DNA from: Celoporthe dispersa
Lineage: Eukaryota > Ascomycota > Sordariomycetes > Diaporthales > Cryphonectriaceae
Assembly: GCA_016584495.1 (NCBI GenBank)
Contig: WAID01000006.1
Span: 2,790,001-2,854,000, forward strand
DNA: 64,000 bases
Reading direction: 5' to 3'
Shown: positions 46,926 to 59,000 of the stretch, one piece after another
How the letters are laid out: each line of letters opens with the position of its first letter
Position numbering within the stretch: the stretch's first letter is position 1
Position numbers and translations under genes: made by a program
Notes under the pieces: generated by a model
Told to the model about the DNA's origin: nothing
Database searches by the model: none
The model's input: only the letters and a program-made list of their open reading frames with translations

Positions 46926-48488
46926 GCGGGCGAGAGCTCCTGGTGCACAGCAGAATGCGAGCGATTGGGGTTATGGTACTGCGGCTGTCGTTTCGGGCCG
47001 GGACGGTCAGAGTGGCACTTGTGCGACGTGTTGTTAGCAAGCTCGCCAATACTTGCCCGAACATAAATTAATTGATTGACCCCCTATCAACTATGTGCTG
47101 TCTCAGCCACCCGCCGTGTCGTCGGCCTGACGGATTAACCCTTGTGCACAAACCTGTTCGACCGACATGTGCATTTCACACACAAGTACAAACCCGTTGA
47201 AGAATGTTGAGGAAGATTGAGGAAGCGGGAGGCAGAACATGCCCCAGCGGGTCGTGGCCCAAACAGGATGGCCTGAGCCGTCTAATAGGTCCGGGGTACG
47301 TGTTCTTGGTAGAACTTCGCCTCCAGGGCTGGCAGGCGTCTCCACACTGACAGAACTGAATTCCAAATACTTACCCTGCAGCCTCTAGCCCGATGGGATG
47401 TGCAGAGAGACTTGTCATCCTCACAGTGGGAAATCTACAGCGGTGACAAATTGGGTGCAGGCTGTCCAGATCTGCCCAGGAGCTCGATACAAGAAACTTG
47501 GAAAACACATTCCAGGGGCTGCTGAGTAACTACTGTAATGGCTTGATAATCGCCCTTGACGACGGCCCACCACATGCGTATCTCTCTTTTCCCCTGTAAT
47601 CACTCCAGGATACGCTATACGCCGTCCGTCAGCTTATACTGTACATACTACGATAAGTACATGGTACTATGTACATACCAGTCCTGGGTCACGGCTGATC
47701 CATCTCCCTGTGGACCCTTTTTTTTTTCTTCTTTTCTTTTTTTTTCCCCCCTTCTTTTCTCACAATTCCAAATATGTTTGGGCCACATTCCCAACCCCGC
47801 AGCCGGGACCCATTTCGGGAGGCAGAAGTATTCACACAGGAAGAAAGAAGAAGAAGAAAGCTTATCAGCAAAACCAGACCTGGATGCGTGGTGCTGATGG
47901 CAGATCCGAGACTTGCCCAGGGATGAGAGGGGAATATCAAATCAGCCTGCCGTCCATATCTCGACCTAGCTCCTGGCAATGTGTGCCCTGCCTGCCTGCT
48001 CAGCTAAGGAGGAGCAGCCCGGACCACGTCAGTGGGTCGTAGCGCCCACTGGCTGCTCTTCCTGTATCGGTCGTAGCCCTGGCCAGTGATACCCGCAGGG
48101 ACTCAGAACGCTGCCCGGAGCGTGTCTCTACTGTATAGGGGGGAGGGGGGGCAGGGAGGCAACTTGTTGGGTTTATGAAATCACAGATCTGTGGTGAAGT
48201 GGGAACAGGGTGGGCATGCAGCCAGCTCTGGGGTGCTTTCCAATTGTGTCCAGGCGCCACGGGTCCAACGGAGCGATGCGATTATTATAAAAGGTCGCAA
48301 GAGCATCCCCTCCTCTCGGGTGGTTGACGACTTCTCTCTCCTCAATCCTATCCCTTAGCCACTAACACCTTCTTTCTTGTCCTCCTCCTCTTCTTCCCCC
48401 CCACCTCAAAGATCCAACACCAAAAAGACACAAGAAGGAAACAACAATCGGAACCACCAGCTGTGCACTTCCTCCTCAGCTCGCCAAC
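46926..48488. other. Intergenic upstream of the GFA-family gene
   Basis: No gene seen. A GTAC-rich near-palindrome occurs at 47657-47674, and T-rich tracts at 47718-47745. The last 200 bp contain a TATA box and a CT-rich leader. Confidence 0.55.
48286..48293 (+). promoter_or_regulatory. TATA box of the GFA-family gene
   Basis: TATAAAAG, 203 bp before the ATG at 48489, followed by a CT-rich initiator-like region (CTCTCCTCAATCC). Matches the fungal TATA consensus. Confidence 0.45.
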
Positions 48489-49412
48489 ATGGTTCTCAAG
48501 GGTCACTGCCTCTGCGGCTCCGTCACGTACACCGTCGACGTCGACGCTCCCCCTTATTACGGGATACGACCACTGCGATGACTGTCAGCGCCAGTCCGGC
48601 TCTACATACTGTGAGTATTCTTGGTGTTTTGTTTCCTTTCTTTCCTTTTTTGGGGGGGGAAGAGGTGTTCTCTTTAAACCTGCTTCTTTTTGTGATTTTT
48701 ATTTTCTCGAGTTCAACCACATCATCGAGAAATCACGCTTGGGGCTGCTTTGGTGTGGACTTTTGGTGTCGTCACTATGATGATAACTGCCCCTCCCCCG
48801 CATTTTGATGGAGCCCGCTGGAGGCGTTGCATCTGCGGTGGGGCACAGACGCGGGCCAGCTCCCAGCAGACACAGTCTCGAGCGATTTGCTGGGTAGCGC
48901 TGCTGCTGCTGCTGGCAGGCTTCAGAGCTGGTTTTTGCTTTGAGAAAGATACCAATGTAAAAATAAGAAGCGTGTTCGTCCTTGGGGCGTTTTCGACAGG
49001 ATAACTCCCTGTGGGCCTGCGAGGAAATCTTCCTGCGGAGTGCCTCCAGCGGGCCAATACGCCCTCCCGTCACACACAAAGGAGACACCTCCGCTAATCA
49101 AGTGCCCCTTATCTTCCTATAGCTCTCGTCGCCGTCGTCCCCAAGGACAAGCTCAAGATCACCGGCGAGACCAAGTCCTGGGCGGGCAAGGGCTCCTCCG
49201 GCAAGGATGTCCACCGCATCTTCTGCCCGACCTGTGGCTCCCCCATCGCCCACGATCCGGATGCCGCGCCCGAGATCATTGCCCTCAAGGCCGGCACGCT
49301 GGACATGGAGATCAAGAAGACGCTGAAGCCGGACACGGAGATCTGGACTCAGTCTAAGCTGCCATTCATGACGGAGTCCCTGGCCAAGCCTTTCAAGGGG
49401 ATGCCCGAGTAA
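48489..49412 (+). CDS. GFA/CENP-V zinc-binding domain protein, one apparent frame break
   Basis: Exons 48489-48610 and 49123-49412, separated by an unusually long intron of 512 bp; 136 residues with one break allowed for. Zinc ligands of the GFA fold are all visible: GHCLCGSVTYTV (CxC), GYDHCDDCQRQSGSTY (CxxC) and RIFCPTCGSPIAHD (CxxC). The C-terminus reads ALKAGTLDMEIKKTLKPD and WTQSKLPFMTESLAKPF, as in fungal members. The family is named for glutathione-dependent formaldehyde-activating enzyme, but most members have no tested activity, so function is open. The frame shifts at the five-C run 48549-48553 as if one C were extra. Confidence 0.92.
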
Positions 49413-49742
49413 ACTTGTGGAGAGAAGCGGGGGATTTTTGGGGATGAGTGGGTGTGCCTACTCGCTGTCGTTATTTTTCTTCTTCTTCCAAGCTTTTGGT
49501 GCGAGGTTGCATTGTCGTGAGCGAGATTGGCTACGGAGTCAGGAGTGGTGTCGGGTGAAGCTTTGGTGAGCCGCATAGGTCACCAGAAAAATAGAGTTTT
49601 GCGGTGAGGTGTGGTTGTGATGAGCATTATTCATGAGACTATTATGCGACTGATAGCCGCAATCAAACGTCTACTCCATCTTATCTTCATGTTCACGTGT
49701 TCCTGGACTCGTTGCCCGTGCATGATGTCCTCGTCCCGCCAA
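49413..49742. other. Short tail-to-tail gap
   Basis: 330 bp between the 3' ends of the GFA-family gene and the GPI-type protein gene. T-rich near 49470-49490; no gene seen. Confidence 0.6.
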
Positions 49743-50556
49743 CTACACACCTGCCGCCACGGCGAGACCAAGTGCCAGCAGCAGCCCGCCGGCAGCCCTC
49801 GTGGGTGCAGCCCCCGCGGTCGAGCTCGTTGACGACGCCCCTCCACTCGAGGCCGTACCCGAGCCCGAGGATCCCGATTCCGCACTCGCTGTCGAACCAG
49901 ACGCCGACGCAGCCCCAGAGCCGCCGGTGCCCGCCGCCGAAGCCCCAGATATCGTCGTCGCCGTGGCCGTGGCCGCGCTCCCCGTGATCGACCCGGGCCC
50001 CTGGGCCCCGCTCAGCGTAAAGTACAAGCTGACAGCCGTCTCACTGGGCGCCTGATCAGAGCTGACCGTGCCGCCGGTCGTCGGGTGCGTCAGCGTGGCC
50101 TCGACGGCGCTGAAGTAGCCCGCAAAAGTCTGTCGTGGGCGTGGCGGCGGCGGTCGACGACAAGAAGTCGCAGAGGCTGTGGCTGGCGGCGCTGGCGACG
50201 GCCTCGTAAAAGGCCTCCTCGTTCTGGGTGCGCTGGCCGTGGAAGTAGAGACAGTCCTGGCAGCCGGTCCACTCGGAAAAGTAGGAGCCTGTGCACATGC
50301 ACTGGGCGTGGGCGGCGTAGTAGATGGAGGCCGTGCCGTTGGGGGCGCAGGCCTCCTCGATGGTTTGGATCTCTATGCAAGGGGGGATGACGGCTGAGGA
50401 GGAAGAGGAAGAGGAGGTGGTGATGTTGGGGGAGCAGACCTGGTCGGCATAGTCGCGCCTGAGGAGCTGGTGGTATGCGTATTCGCGGGTGGAGGAGGCG
50501 AGGGCTGGGAGCAGCGTTAGGTTTGCCAAGAGGGCGAAGAAGACATTGTATGCCAT
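49743..50556 (-). CDS. Secreted Cys-containing protein with probable GPI anchor, one apparent frame break
   Basis: ATG 50556 gives MAYNVFFALLANLTLLPALA, a signal peptide. A Cys-rich ectodomain of about 120 residues follows (QVCSPNITTS, a Ser run, VIPPCIEIQTIEEACAPNGT, AAHAQCMCTGSYFSEWTGCQ, DCLYFHGQRTQNEEAFYEAV). After the break comes GYFSAVEATLTHPTTGG, a long Ala/Ser/Gly/Thr-rich stalk and a hydrophobic C-terminus (GGLLLALGLAVAAGV) typical of GPI attachment. 270 residues once a break at the four-A run 50124-50127 (plus strand, one extra) is allowed for. Similar fungal wall proteins share the CMC..W.GC..C pattern, but I know no function. Possible cell-wall, adhesion or effector-like role, inferred only. 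Confidence 0.8.
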
Positions 50557-52309
50557 GTTGGTTTGGGGAGGGGGAAGGGAGGTGAGTGTGAGCTGGCGGG
50601 TGGGCACAGCCAACAGACCAAAACTCTTGGCTGCGTGTGTGGACTTGGCTGGTTGATTGGTTTGACCCTCTAAGAGATGAGGGATGATGGTGATGACGAC
50701 GACGACGACGGCGGCGACGACGACAAGAAAGGCTGCCCTGACTGTCGACACTGACGAGACCGAGAGCGAAACAAACACACAACAACCCAGTATCCTCAAC
50801 TTATGCTTAAAAAAAGGCCAGCAGAGAGTTTTTAAGAGCGAACAGCTGGGTCCACGCGGCGCAGCACAAACTAGAAGGGCAAGGAGAAGAGAGAGAAAGA
50901 AAAAAAAAGCCACCAGAGACCGGGATAAGCGGTTCGTTCCCAGGCTTCCACAGATGACCTCACCTGCAGTAGCCTCTTTTCCTCGTTTCGTTTCGTTTCA
51001 GCAAAACATCGTGAGAAGATTCTTTACCGTATCCGGCTGGATATCATAGGCAGCCACCAACGTTCTTCCACCCCCGCCCCCGGCTCCCCCGGCCCCTCCC
51101 TGGTCTACCAAGATAGGGCGGCGCGCCGTTTCATGCAAGCCCGCTAATTGGTCGTCTCGGTCCCGTACCTGTGAACCCGGCGATTCGGGATGAACAGGAG
51201 AAGGGGGAAAGAAAAGGGGATTGGTCTTGCTGGCGAGCTGGTCGAGGTTAGTTCAAGGGCGGCTCCGTTTTGGATATAGCCTCTTGCCTTGTTTACTAAG
51301 CGTGCTAGGTATCCAACTGGTGAAGCCGAATATCCGTGTTCATGCGCGGCTGACGTTGCCACAGCGCACTGTTGCAGCGCGCGCTATGCCGGATCTCGAC
51401 GGAGTGAACGAAACTCTCTGTCACTTCTCCTTTCTGCTTTGGGAGCTTTCTGGCGGTCAGTTCTTCTTGCTTCTCCTTCTTTTTGTGTTGTTGTGTGTAT
51501 AGTCCCACAATCAGTAGCTGGCGTCCGTCTTCAGGGGTTTTCTCATCAGCAACAAGTAAACATCCACAGCAGCTGTTTCCCGAAATCGGAAGCTAGGACC
51601 AGGACAGAACAAGGGCCACAGAAGAAGAGAGAGAGAGGGGAACAAAAAAAAAGCAAAGAAAAAAAGCACGGCAGTTGAGAGGACTAGACCGACGTCTTTT
51701 TTGGGTCTAAAACACGAGCACGAGGGAGAACGGCTCTGGGGAACCTCCCACAGGCGGACGGGTCCAGCTGCCACCACAGCACGTGGAGTTTTCAGCTTCC
51801 TCAACCGGTAGTTCTCCCTAGCAGCCAGCCATCCCATGCACCCCCAGGACACCCTGCGGGATGCAGACAAAAGGCCCGCTGAAAAAAGCCACCGCCAATC
51901 TTGGTATCCTTTGGGCAGCCCGGGAATATCAAGATCTGCGATGCGACAGCGCAGATCCCTGGTTCGCCTCCGCAGTTGTGCTGTGAAACGAAATTAACCT
52001 GCTGGGGCCCAGAGGACCACCGAGTTCCACAGCGGCCATGCGTCGTCACATCGAGCCGCAGTATATACTTTAGCAGGTGGAATAGGTCCCCTAGCGAAGC
52101 CGAATACGTGAGCGAAGGAACAACGCCGTCGATTATTATGAGATACTATACATCAACACATACTATGTATGTAGTTGGAAAATGTTGAATGACACGCCTG
52201 GCCAGCCCGCGTATAAATATATGATCAGGTTCGTCGCCATGCAGATCGAGACTCGGAAGCCCGTCAAGGCATTCTTGCAGTCTGCTCCCTCTCTACAGCC
52301 CTCTCCATC
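50557..52309. other. Divergent intergenic region upstream of GPI-protein and FAD-oxidase genes
   Basis: About 1.75 kb with no supported gene. The first part holds the GPI-protein promoter (GA-rich at 50880-50915, a trinucleotide GAC stretch at 50695-50725). The last 100 bp hold a TATA box for the oxidase. Confidence 0.55.
52212..52219 (+). promoter_or_regulatory. TATA box of the FAD-oxidase gene
   Basis: TATAAATA, 98 bp before the ATG at 52310, a usual fungal spacing. TATA-driven promoters often mark inducible genes; that reading is inference. Confidence 0.55.
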
Positions 52310-53966
52310 ATGATCTCTGCCAGGAAGTCCGACCCCCTTCTCGCCGCGCTGGCGTTGAGCGGCTTCTCGCTGTCCAGTGCCCACCGCACTGGCAGCGTTG
52401 CGGCAACTTGCCAGACGCTGTACAATGCCTACCCCGAGCTGGTGATGTTCCCCAACGGGACCGAATACACGACCCTGAACGAAGGTGAGTTGTGCGCTTG
52501 CTGCCCCTGATGAGTCCCGGGAACCCGTCACGGCGCGGTAGGACCTAAGCACCACAAAGGCTGACCGTGAGGAATCTTCTGGTGCAGAGTACTTCAGCGC
52601 CGCAGAATGGCTCGGCCCTTCCTGCATCTTCGCCCCGACGAGCGCCGAGCTCGTGTCTTTCGGTGTCAAGACACTCGGCGCCTCGAAGGTGCCCTATGCG
52701 ATCCAGGGCGGAGGCCACATGCCTATCGCAGGCGCGGCCAACATCAACTCGTCCGGTATCCTGCTCTCGACCACCGGCCTGGACCAGCTCAGCATGTCCG
52801 AGGACGAGTCCGTCCTATACGTCGGCCCCGGCAACCACTGGGTCAACGTGTATGACTACCTCGAGCCGTATGGGAAGCTCATCAGCGGCGGGCGCATGGG
52901 TGTTGTGGGCGTGCCGGGCTATCTGCTCGGAGGCGGCATCTCGTTCTTCGGAAACGAGTACGGCTGGGCCTCCGCCTGGCTTGCCAGCTTCGAGACCGTC
53001 CTGGCAGATGGCACCATCGTCAACGCCACAGCGGACAACGAGTACTCCGACCTCTTCTGGGCCCTCCGCGGCGGCGGCAACAACTTCGGCATCGTGACGA
53101 GCTTCGGCATGAAGACTATCGACGTCCCCGTCGTGACCGTCGGCCAGGTCGCATACACTGGCAGCGACCTCCGCGACCAGTACCTCCAGGCGGTCTATGA
53201 CTTCGCCTACAACGGCATCCTCGACCAGAAGACCGCGGTGACGCCCATGGTGACGTGGTCCCCGGCCGCCACCGGCAACAACGACCTCAGCTACTCCGCC
53301 ATGGTCTTCTATGGCGCCAACAACTCCAACCCTGAGGCGCTGGGCAACTTCACGGGCGATGCCGCCACCAGCCTGCCCGTCAACAGCAGCACGTTCTCGG
53401 CCCGCACCATGGCCCAGTGGAGCGTCGAGATTGACACAGGGTTCAACGTGACCCACGGGATGTACTTCCGCTTCGCTGTCGTTCCCATCCTCGCTGACCT
53501 GGATGCCATGGGGGTCGTGTTCGACACCTTCTTCAACAAGTCCCAGGAGCTCCTGTCCAACGTCACCTACATCGCCGCGACCACCGCCGTGATGCCCATC
53601 TCCAAGTCATACATCGTCAACAACAGGGGCAACGCGTCGGGAGACCCCTTCGGTATCGATGAGAGCAAGGCGCCCTTTGTCTGGATGGAGCAGACGTACA
53701 CGTACTATCTGGACTCGGATACCCCCACTGTCGACGCGGCCATCCTCGAGATCAACGCTGCCATTGACGCGGTGCTGCCCGAGGACAAGAGGACTGAGTT
53801 CATCTATATGAATGACGCCGACGGCTGGCAGAAGCCTTTCGACACGTATGCCACCGACAACGTGGAGAGGCTCAAGGAGATCATGGCCAAGTATGATCCC
53901 GAGGGCATGTTCACCTACCAGGTGCCAGGTGGTTTCAAGCTGGTTGATGCTTCTGGCGGATGCTAA
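52310..53966 (+). CDS. Secreted FAD-linked oxidase (PCMH-type, VAO/berberine-bridge-like)
   Basis: Exons 52310-52484 and 52588-53966, 517 residues, frame intact. The N-terminus (MISARKSDPLLAALALSGFS) is a probable signal peptide, and many NxS/T sites occur in the mature part. The FAD-binding PCMH domain shows VPYAIQGGGHMPIAGAANIN, whose His is the expected covalent FAD anchor; the usual partner Cys is not obvious, suggesting single-bond attachment. It continues GRMGVVGVPGYLLGGGISFF and LFWALRGGGNNFGIVTSFG. The C-terminal BBE-like end reads KYDPEGMFTYQVPGGFKL. Family enzymes oxidise alcohols, sugars or alkaloid-type substrates and release H2O2; the substrate is unknown. No neighbouring biosynthetic genes support a metabolite cluster. 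Confidence 0.93.
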
Positions 53967-54417
53967 ATCTCCTTCTTCTTCGACATGTAAATAGTTTTTA
54001 TAGAACACTAGGATTTTTAGATTCGGCGGAATGTCAAGTTGAGTTCAGCAAATTGGCATCTCGCGTGCGTGTGTCGTTGGTGTTGATGTGGAAACAGCAG
54101 AATGGTAAAAGTGCCAGAATACCCAAGTAATGAGGCAGACACAAGGCCCTCTGCCCTGTCTCCACTGAAGAAGCCTCTGCCGTAGCGGGAGGCAGCACTG
54201 ACCACACCCGAGACTTAGGCCAGTGGCAGGCTGCAAGGGTTGCATTTCTGCCGAGGTGGATTCTCGTGCGCGATTGTTCAGACCGACATTCTTCCTCCGT
54301 GAGCGGCCACGACTATCACATCTGTACCCAACTATTCTTACTCCTACCGAACATCGCAGGCGCAGCTTCTTTTGTGAAAAGGAAGAAGAAACGTAGAACG
54401 CCAGACCCGACATCAGG
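53967..54417. other. Intergenic: oxidase 3' UTR and TFB5 promoter
   Basis: 451 bp, no gene seen. Contains the likely oxidase terminator region (AT-rich, about 53970-54030) and the TFB5 promoter. Confidence 0.6.
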
Positions 54418-54748
54418 ATGCCACGAGCAATCAGAGGTCAGCAGCGCTTCCTCTCTACTTCGAGCTGGTCCCTGCCACGAGTTCCTCTGTGTGTGTGTGC
54501 GCGCGCGCGAAACCAGTCGAGCCTGACGATACAGATTGTGCCCTCTAGGTGTCCTCGTTCAGTGTGACGCGTCGATCAAGTCCATCATCGTCAGCATCGA
54601 CAACGAGCGCAACAACGAGTACGTCATCGAGGTCCTGGACGACCAGAACATCGTGGTCAAGGAGACGATGGTTCAACAGCTCAAGGAACTGCTCGAGGAC
54701 AGGCTCAAGAACACAACACAGCGCGAGGACGTGGACGACTCCGACTGA
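54418..54748 (+). CDS. TFB5: TFIIH core subunit Tfb5 (GTF2H5/TTDA)
   Basis: Two exons, 54418-54436 (only 19 nt, MPRAIR) and 54549-54748, encode 72 residues, the usual fungal length. The sequence is strongly conserved: GVLVQCDASIKSIIVSIDNE, RNNEYVIEVLDDQNIVVKE, QLKELLEDRLKNTTQ. The smallest TFIIH subunit stabilises the complex through Tfb2/p52 and is needed for nucleotide excision repair. The intron has a GT/GC-alternating tract before its acceptor. Tail-to-tail with the dienoyl-CoA isomerase gene 278 bp away. Confidence 0.97.
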
Positions 54749-55026
54749 AGGACCCGAGGTTGGGACCTGAGACATACCGAACCGAGACACCGAGTTGCGC
54801 ACAAGCTCCTCCAGGCCAGTTTCACGACGATATATACGAGTACGGCACCATCTCACCGTCCCACGGCCGGACCGAACGCACAGCGGCGACTACGGGGGCG
54901 GGGAGTAAGAGATGGTACAATCACGAGCATGGGATCACAAGAAGCGAGTGGGCCAAGAATGATCGTGTGAATGAAGAGGGTGTCAATATAGGCCCTCGGG
55001 AGACAGCGTCGTACAGTGGTCTATGT

Positions 55027-56066
55027 CTAGAGCTTCTCAAATGTCGGCTTCCTCTTCTGGATGCCAGAAAGCAGCGCCGCCGAGACATCGTCTGACTGCA
55101 GCATGGCAGAGTTCCATATGGAGGTGTATCGCAGACCTGTTATCGGATCAGGGCGGTTAGCAGCGCCGTAGCAGCTAGGAAGGGCAAGAGGCACAGCGAA
55201 AGAAAACTTACTCTCCTCCACACTGTGATCCCTCGCGTGGTTCAAGAGCTCCTTGGTGCCCTGGACCGCCACAGGACTCTTGCTCGCGATGAAGTCTGCC
55301 ATCTTCAGGCCGGCCTCGACAGCCTTCGCCTTGGTCTCGTGGACCTGGCTGACAAAGCCCACCGTGGAAGCCTCCTTGGCGTCGAAAAACCGGGCAGACA
55401 GGCACACGTCCTTGACCCAGCTGAAACTCCCCACGCACTTGGGCAGGCGGCTGAGCGTGCCAATGTCCGCGGCGAGACCGATGTCGACTTCCTTTACGGC
55501 GAATCTCGAGTCTGCTGCGCAAATCCGCACGTCGCAGCACGTGGAGACGTCGATGGCCAGCCCTATGGATATGCCATGGAGAATACAGATGACGGCTGGG
55601 CCCCTCTCGTGTTAGCCTCGGTGCCCCCTCTCCCATCTAGTCTTTCCATGTGCCTGCTGGGTCTCTTTATAGGGATGAATGAAGCCCACTCACGTTTTTC
55701 GCACTTGTCCACGGCCGAGATGCACTCCTGAAACTCAACCAGGTCCCTTCTCCTGATGGTCGTCTCCCGCGCGACATCCATCTTGCCGCCACCGCCGCCG
55801 CTGCCCTGCAGCGTGGCCTCGTTGCTGGCTGCGGCCTGGACGTCCAGACCCGCGGTGAAGGCCCGGTCTCCGGCGCCCGAGAGCACGATGGCCCGCACGT
55901 CCGGGTCGACGGAGAGCTGGCGGAAGATGTCGCGCAGCTCGAGCCACATGGCGCGCAGGAAGGCGTTGAGCTTGGCAGGGCGGTTGATCTCGACGTGGGC
56001 TACATATTGGGATGGGGAGGTTATTAGGAAGTAGGTGTATCTGCTATAAGCAGTAAGAGGGGACAT
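55027..56066 (-). CDS. Enoyl-CoA hydratase/isomerase family, probable delta(3,5)-delta(2,4)-dienoyl-CoA isomerase
   Basis: Exons 56066-55694, 55595-55212 and 55136-55027, 288 residues, frame intact. Crotonase-fold features: EINRPAKLNAFLRAMW, IVLSGAGDRAFTAGLDVQA (oxyanion-hole loop) and CILHGISIGLAIDVSTCCDV. RFAVKEVDIGLAADIGTL follows, carrying the Glu and Asp pattern that marks dienoyl-CoA isomerases rather than simple hydratases. The enzyme would help degrade unsaturated fatty acids with odd-position double bonds. The C-terminus is TFEKL; a canonical PTS1 would be SKL-like, so EKL is weak, and with no clear mitochondrial presequence the location is uncertain. A GGGGG linker (about residues 80-85) is an odd insertion. 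Confidence 0.93.
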
Positions 56067-59000
56067 GATTATTGCTGTTGGTAATGGTGACGAGGCTTCG
56101 GCTGATCAACCCCGGCGGAGGGGCCAGGCTGGAATGACAAGGCTGCTTCAACCCGGAGGGCGATGAGTCTGTCAAGGACCACCTGCTTGATATCTCAAGT
56201 CTCGTCTGGGAAATAAAACAACAAACAGCAGAGAGGGAATTCTCAATGGATGGTGATCTGGCAGTCTGGTATTTCGTGACTCTGGATGTCCCAAGGCATG
56301 TCAGAACAACAGGTGAGGTGAGACTAGGGGGAATTGCCGAGGCACATCTTCTGCTGTGGGTATAGAGAGCATGTCCCATATCCCCATCCCCCACCCGCGG
56401 GCACCACGCTCGCGCTGGGCCCATCCGTCACCGCAGGTTAAAGGAAAACCTACACCCTCTCTCGTCCCTCGTACCATCGTAAAGTCCCTGCAGGACAAGA
56501 CATGGCGGGATGCTCGTGACGGTGCAGGCTGGAGACCCGCGTCCTCCCATAAGTATAGAGCGAGCCCGCCGTGCACGAGCGGCGACGGTTGATGGATAAA
56601 TGGGAAGCCGTGTCTATGTAGTATATAGATTGGATAGCTCCGGGTGATCTATCTGCAGCCCAGCGCCATCTACTGTATAGACAGCCGCCACAGCCGGCCA
56701 GTGGGTGCCTCCGGGGTCGCATGGGACCTTCCAGGGCACCGTTGAGACCGGGGTCGATGTGATGGGTGGGTGGGTGGATGGATTAATGGATGGCCATGTG
56801 GTACGGGGGCGCTCTGTATGTGTATCCGTGTACTACCATAATACATCATTGTCTTTGGTGGGACATGGTACTTTTGAAGGTCATACGGAGTTTCAGCATG
56901 ACATCTCAAAGATCATCTGTCCCGCCCAGGTCAGATCATGTATGGTCTGCGTGTGCATCGTGAAATCGTGAAAAGGACCCTTGTTCTCCTTCCTCCCCTG
57001 CGAGGATGAAAAATAGTGACGGGTGAGCTGACAGTCCTTCGTGACGAGATTATTGTTCTGTGGCCACGTTTTGTTATTCCTTCGACCAGCTAGTGGATAT
57101 GTTCGGGACCTGGGGGCCACAGCAGCTGGGGTCTCCTGCTCTTGTGGTGCTGTAGCTACATGCTAAATATGTACCATAGTATAGTACTACGTGGAGTAGT
57201 CTGTATGGTACATGACCCTGCCAGCAACGTAAACCCCAATATCGCGAGCCCTGTTTGCTTGGTCGCCTGGTAAGCCCTGGACTCTCGCCTGGCTGCCCTG
57301 CTCTTCTTGGGTGGCCAATCTTTTGCCTGTCTATAATTCGCCGTTGTCACGTCGTGACGGGGCAGCCTTGCGTGTGCCAGCAGGCTCGCTAATAGAATAC
57401 AGAACGAGCCACCACCATATCAAGGTAGTAAATAGTACCTGTAGTAGTGCCTGTAGCCACACCTTTGGCTCCTCAGCTGGCCTAGGCCTTGGCCTAGCCA
57501 GGCTTATTTTTGGGGGGCCCTTTCGAGATCCTAGCACTAGGACAGGGCCTCTGGGCACCCTGGGTGCCTGGGAAACCCCTCCCCCCCGGGCAAAGTCAGC
57601 AATCAATCTCTGGACCTCGCACTCACCACTCACGCTCCCTCACATCTGCATGCGGGCTGGACAGACCTGGGTGGGGCGGGGCGGCGCCCATCCAGATTCC
57701 AACACCCTCTCCTCCGTCGACGTGCATACGACCGACAGCAGCGCTACTTTTTACGGAAATGTACCATCACGCGCATTTCCACATACAGCACGATACCTTG
57801 CAACGCTGACAATCGTCCGTACATACCGAAAGCGCTAATAAGAACCAGCCACTGGATACTTCTTACTGCGGATTGCTCGTCCCGTCCAACAACGGAGTTT
57901 TCTGTGCTACCTTCTCTCTCATCTATATTTGCCACTGCCACACTGTCCCTTCGGCTGTTGTTTTAGGCTAGCTTAGGCTATCTCTTTTTTTTTTCTTTCT
58001 TCCCCTTCTCTTCTTGCTAGGCGTTGCTATCATCTTACATAGTACCTACCGCGAGACCCACGCGTCTATCATTGCTGTTCTAGGGACTTTGACGACTCAG
58101 CTGTTCCTTCGGACGGATTAAGACGGAGGAGACAGAGGGGGAGAAGAAAGAAAGAAAAAAAACCTTGACACGATTTCTTTCTAAATTGCTGCTCTGGCAA
58201 TCTAACCTCCAACAACTCATCACAGCCAGAAGGTGAAGAGAGGATAACGACAGACCCGGGCGACTTGAAGACCTTCACAGATATTATCTACTTTCGGCAT
58301 CCGTAACAAGACTCACAGACCATCGCGGACCCCTTCACTACTGCGTGCTTCATCAGGGATCTTGGAAGGTCTCCACAACTTTCTATCGCCAAGTGGGAGA
58401 CGACCTCCTGGAAGCGGAAGGGCCAGTGTGGGACATCGCCCATCAGCAGTCGGCCCCGTCAGACTTAGCATCAGGAATTGGACCGAGAGAGGCGCCTGGA
58501 AGGGACGGCAATCTCTTCACCACTGCCTCGCTCCGTCTCCCCAGACCCCCATCGTCAATTTACGGCGGCTCCTGTCCCGGAGCCTAACGTGAGAGGCCTT
58601 TTAAAAGACTGACAAGACCCTCTCCGCTCGAGTTTCTTCGCCCTGCCAGTCCCTCAGCTCTGACCCCGACTGGGCCCGAGCATCTTCATCTTGATCCCAA
58701 TCTCGTTCCACTCTCGGCTCGTTACCGTCAAACCCGGGTGCCAGTGCTCGTGGCTCATCCTTGACGCTGCAGGCACTCACAATTCAACCGACCCCCAACC
58801 CACCGGATATTTCCCACTCTTTAGGCCTCGAGGGCCGTCGACTAAGGGACTGCAACCCCGAATTGCACCACAGCAACCAACACAGCTCGACTGACTACTA
58901 TTGCTCCTCCTCCTCCTCCTCCTCCTCAACACCCGCCCCTGCCCCCTCCCCTCCCCCTCTCCCCTCAGACGGCGCCCTGGTTTGCTTTCCTCCAACCAGC

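Noticed and set aside
1..53966. A secondary-metabolite gene cluster (acyltransferase, GST-like, FAD oxidase, permease)
   Set aside because: The candidates are spread over 54 kb and separated by housekeeping genes (U1-C, SDH5, DSN1, CDT1, MBF1). No polyketide synthase, NRPS, terpene synthase or cluster regulator is present.
57311..57838. 175-codon frame upstream of BOI
   Set aside because: Starts with GTG, has no recognisable domain and lies in the probable promoter/leader region.
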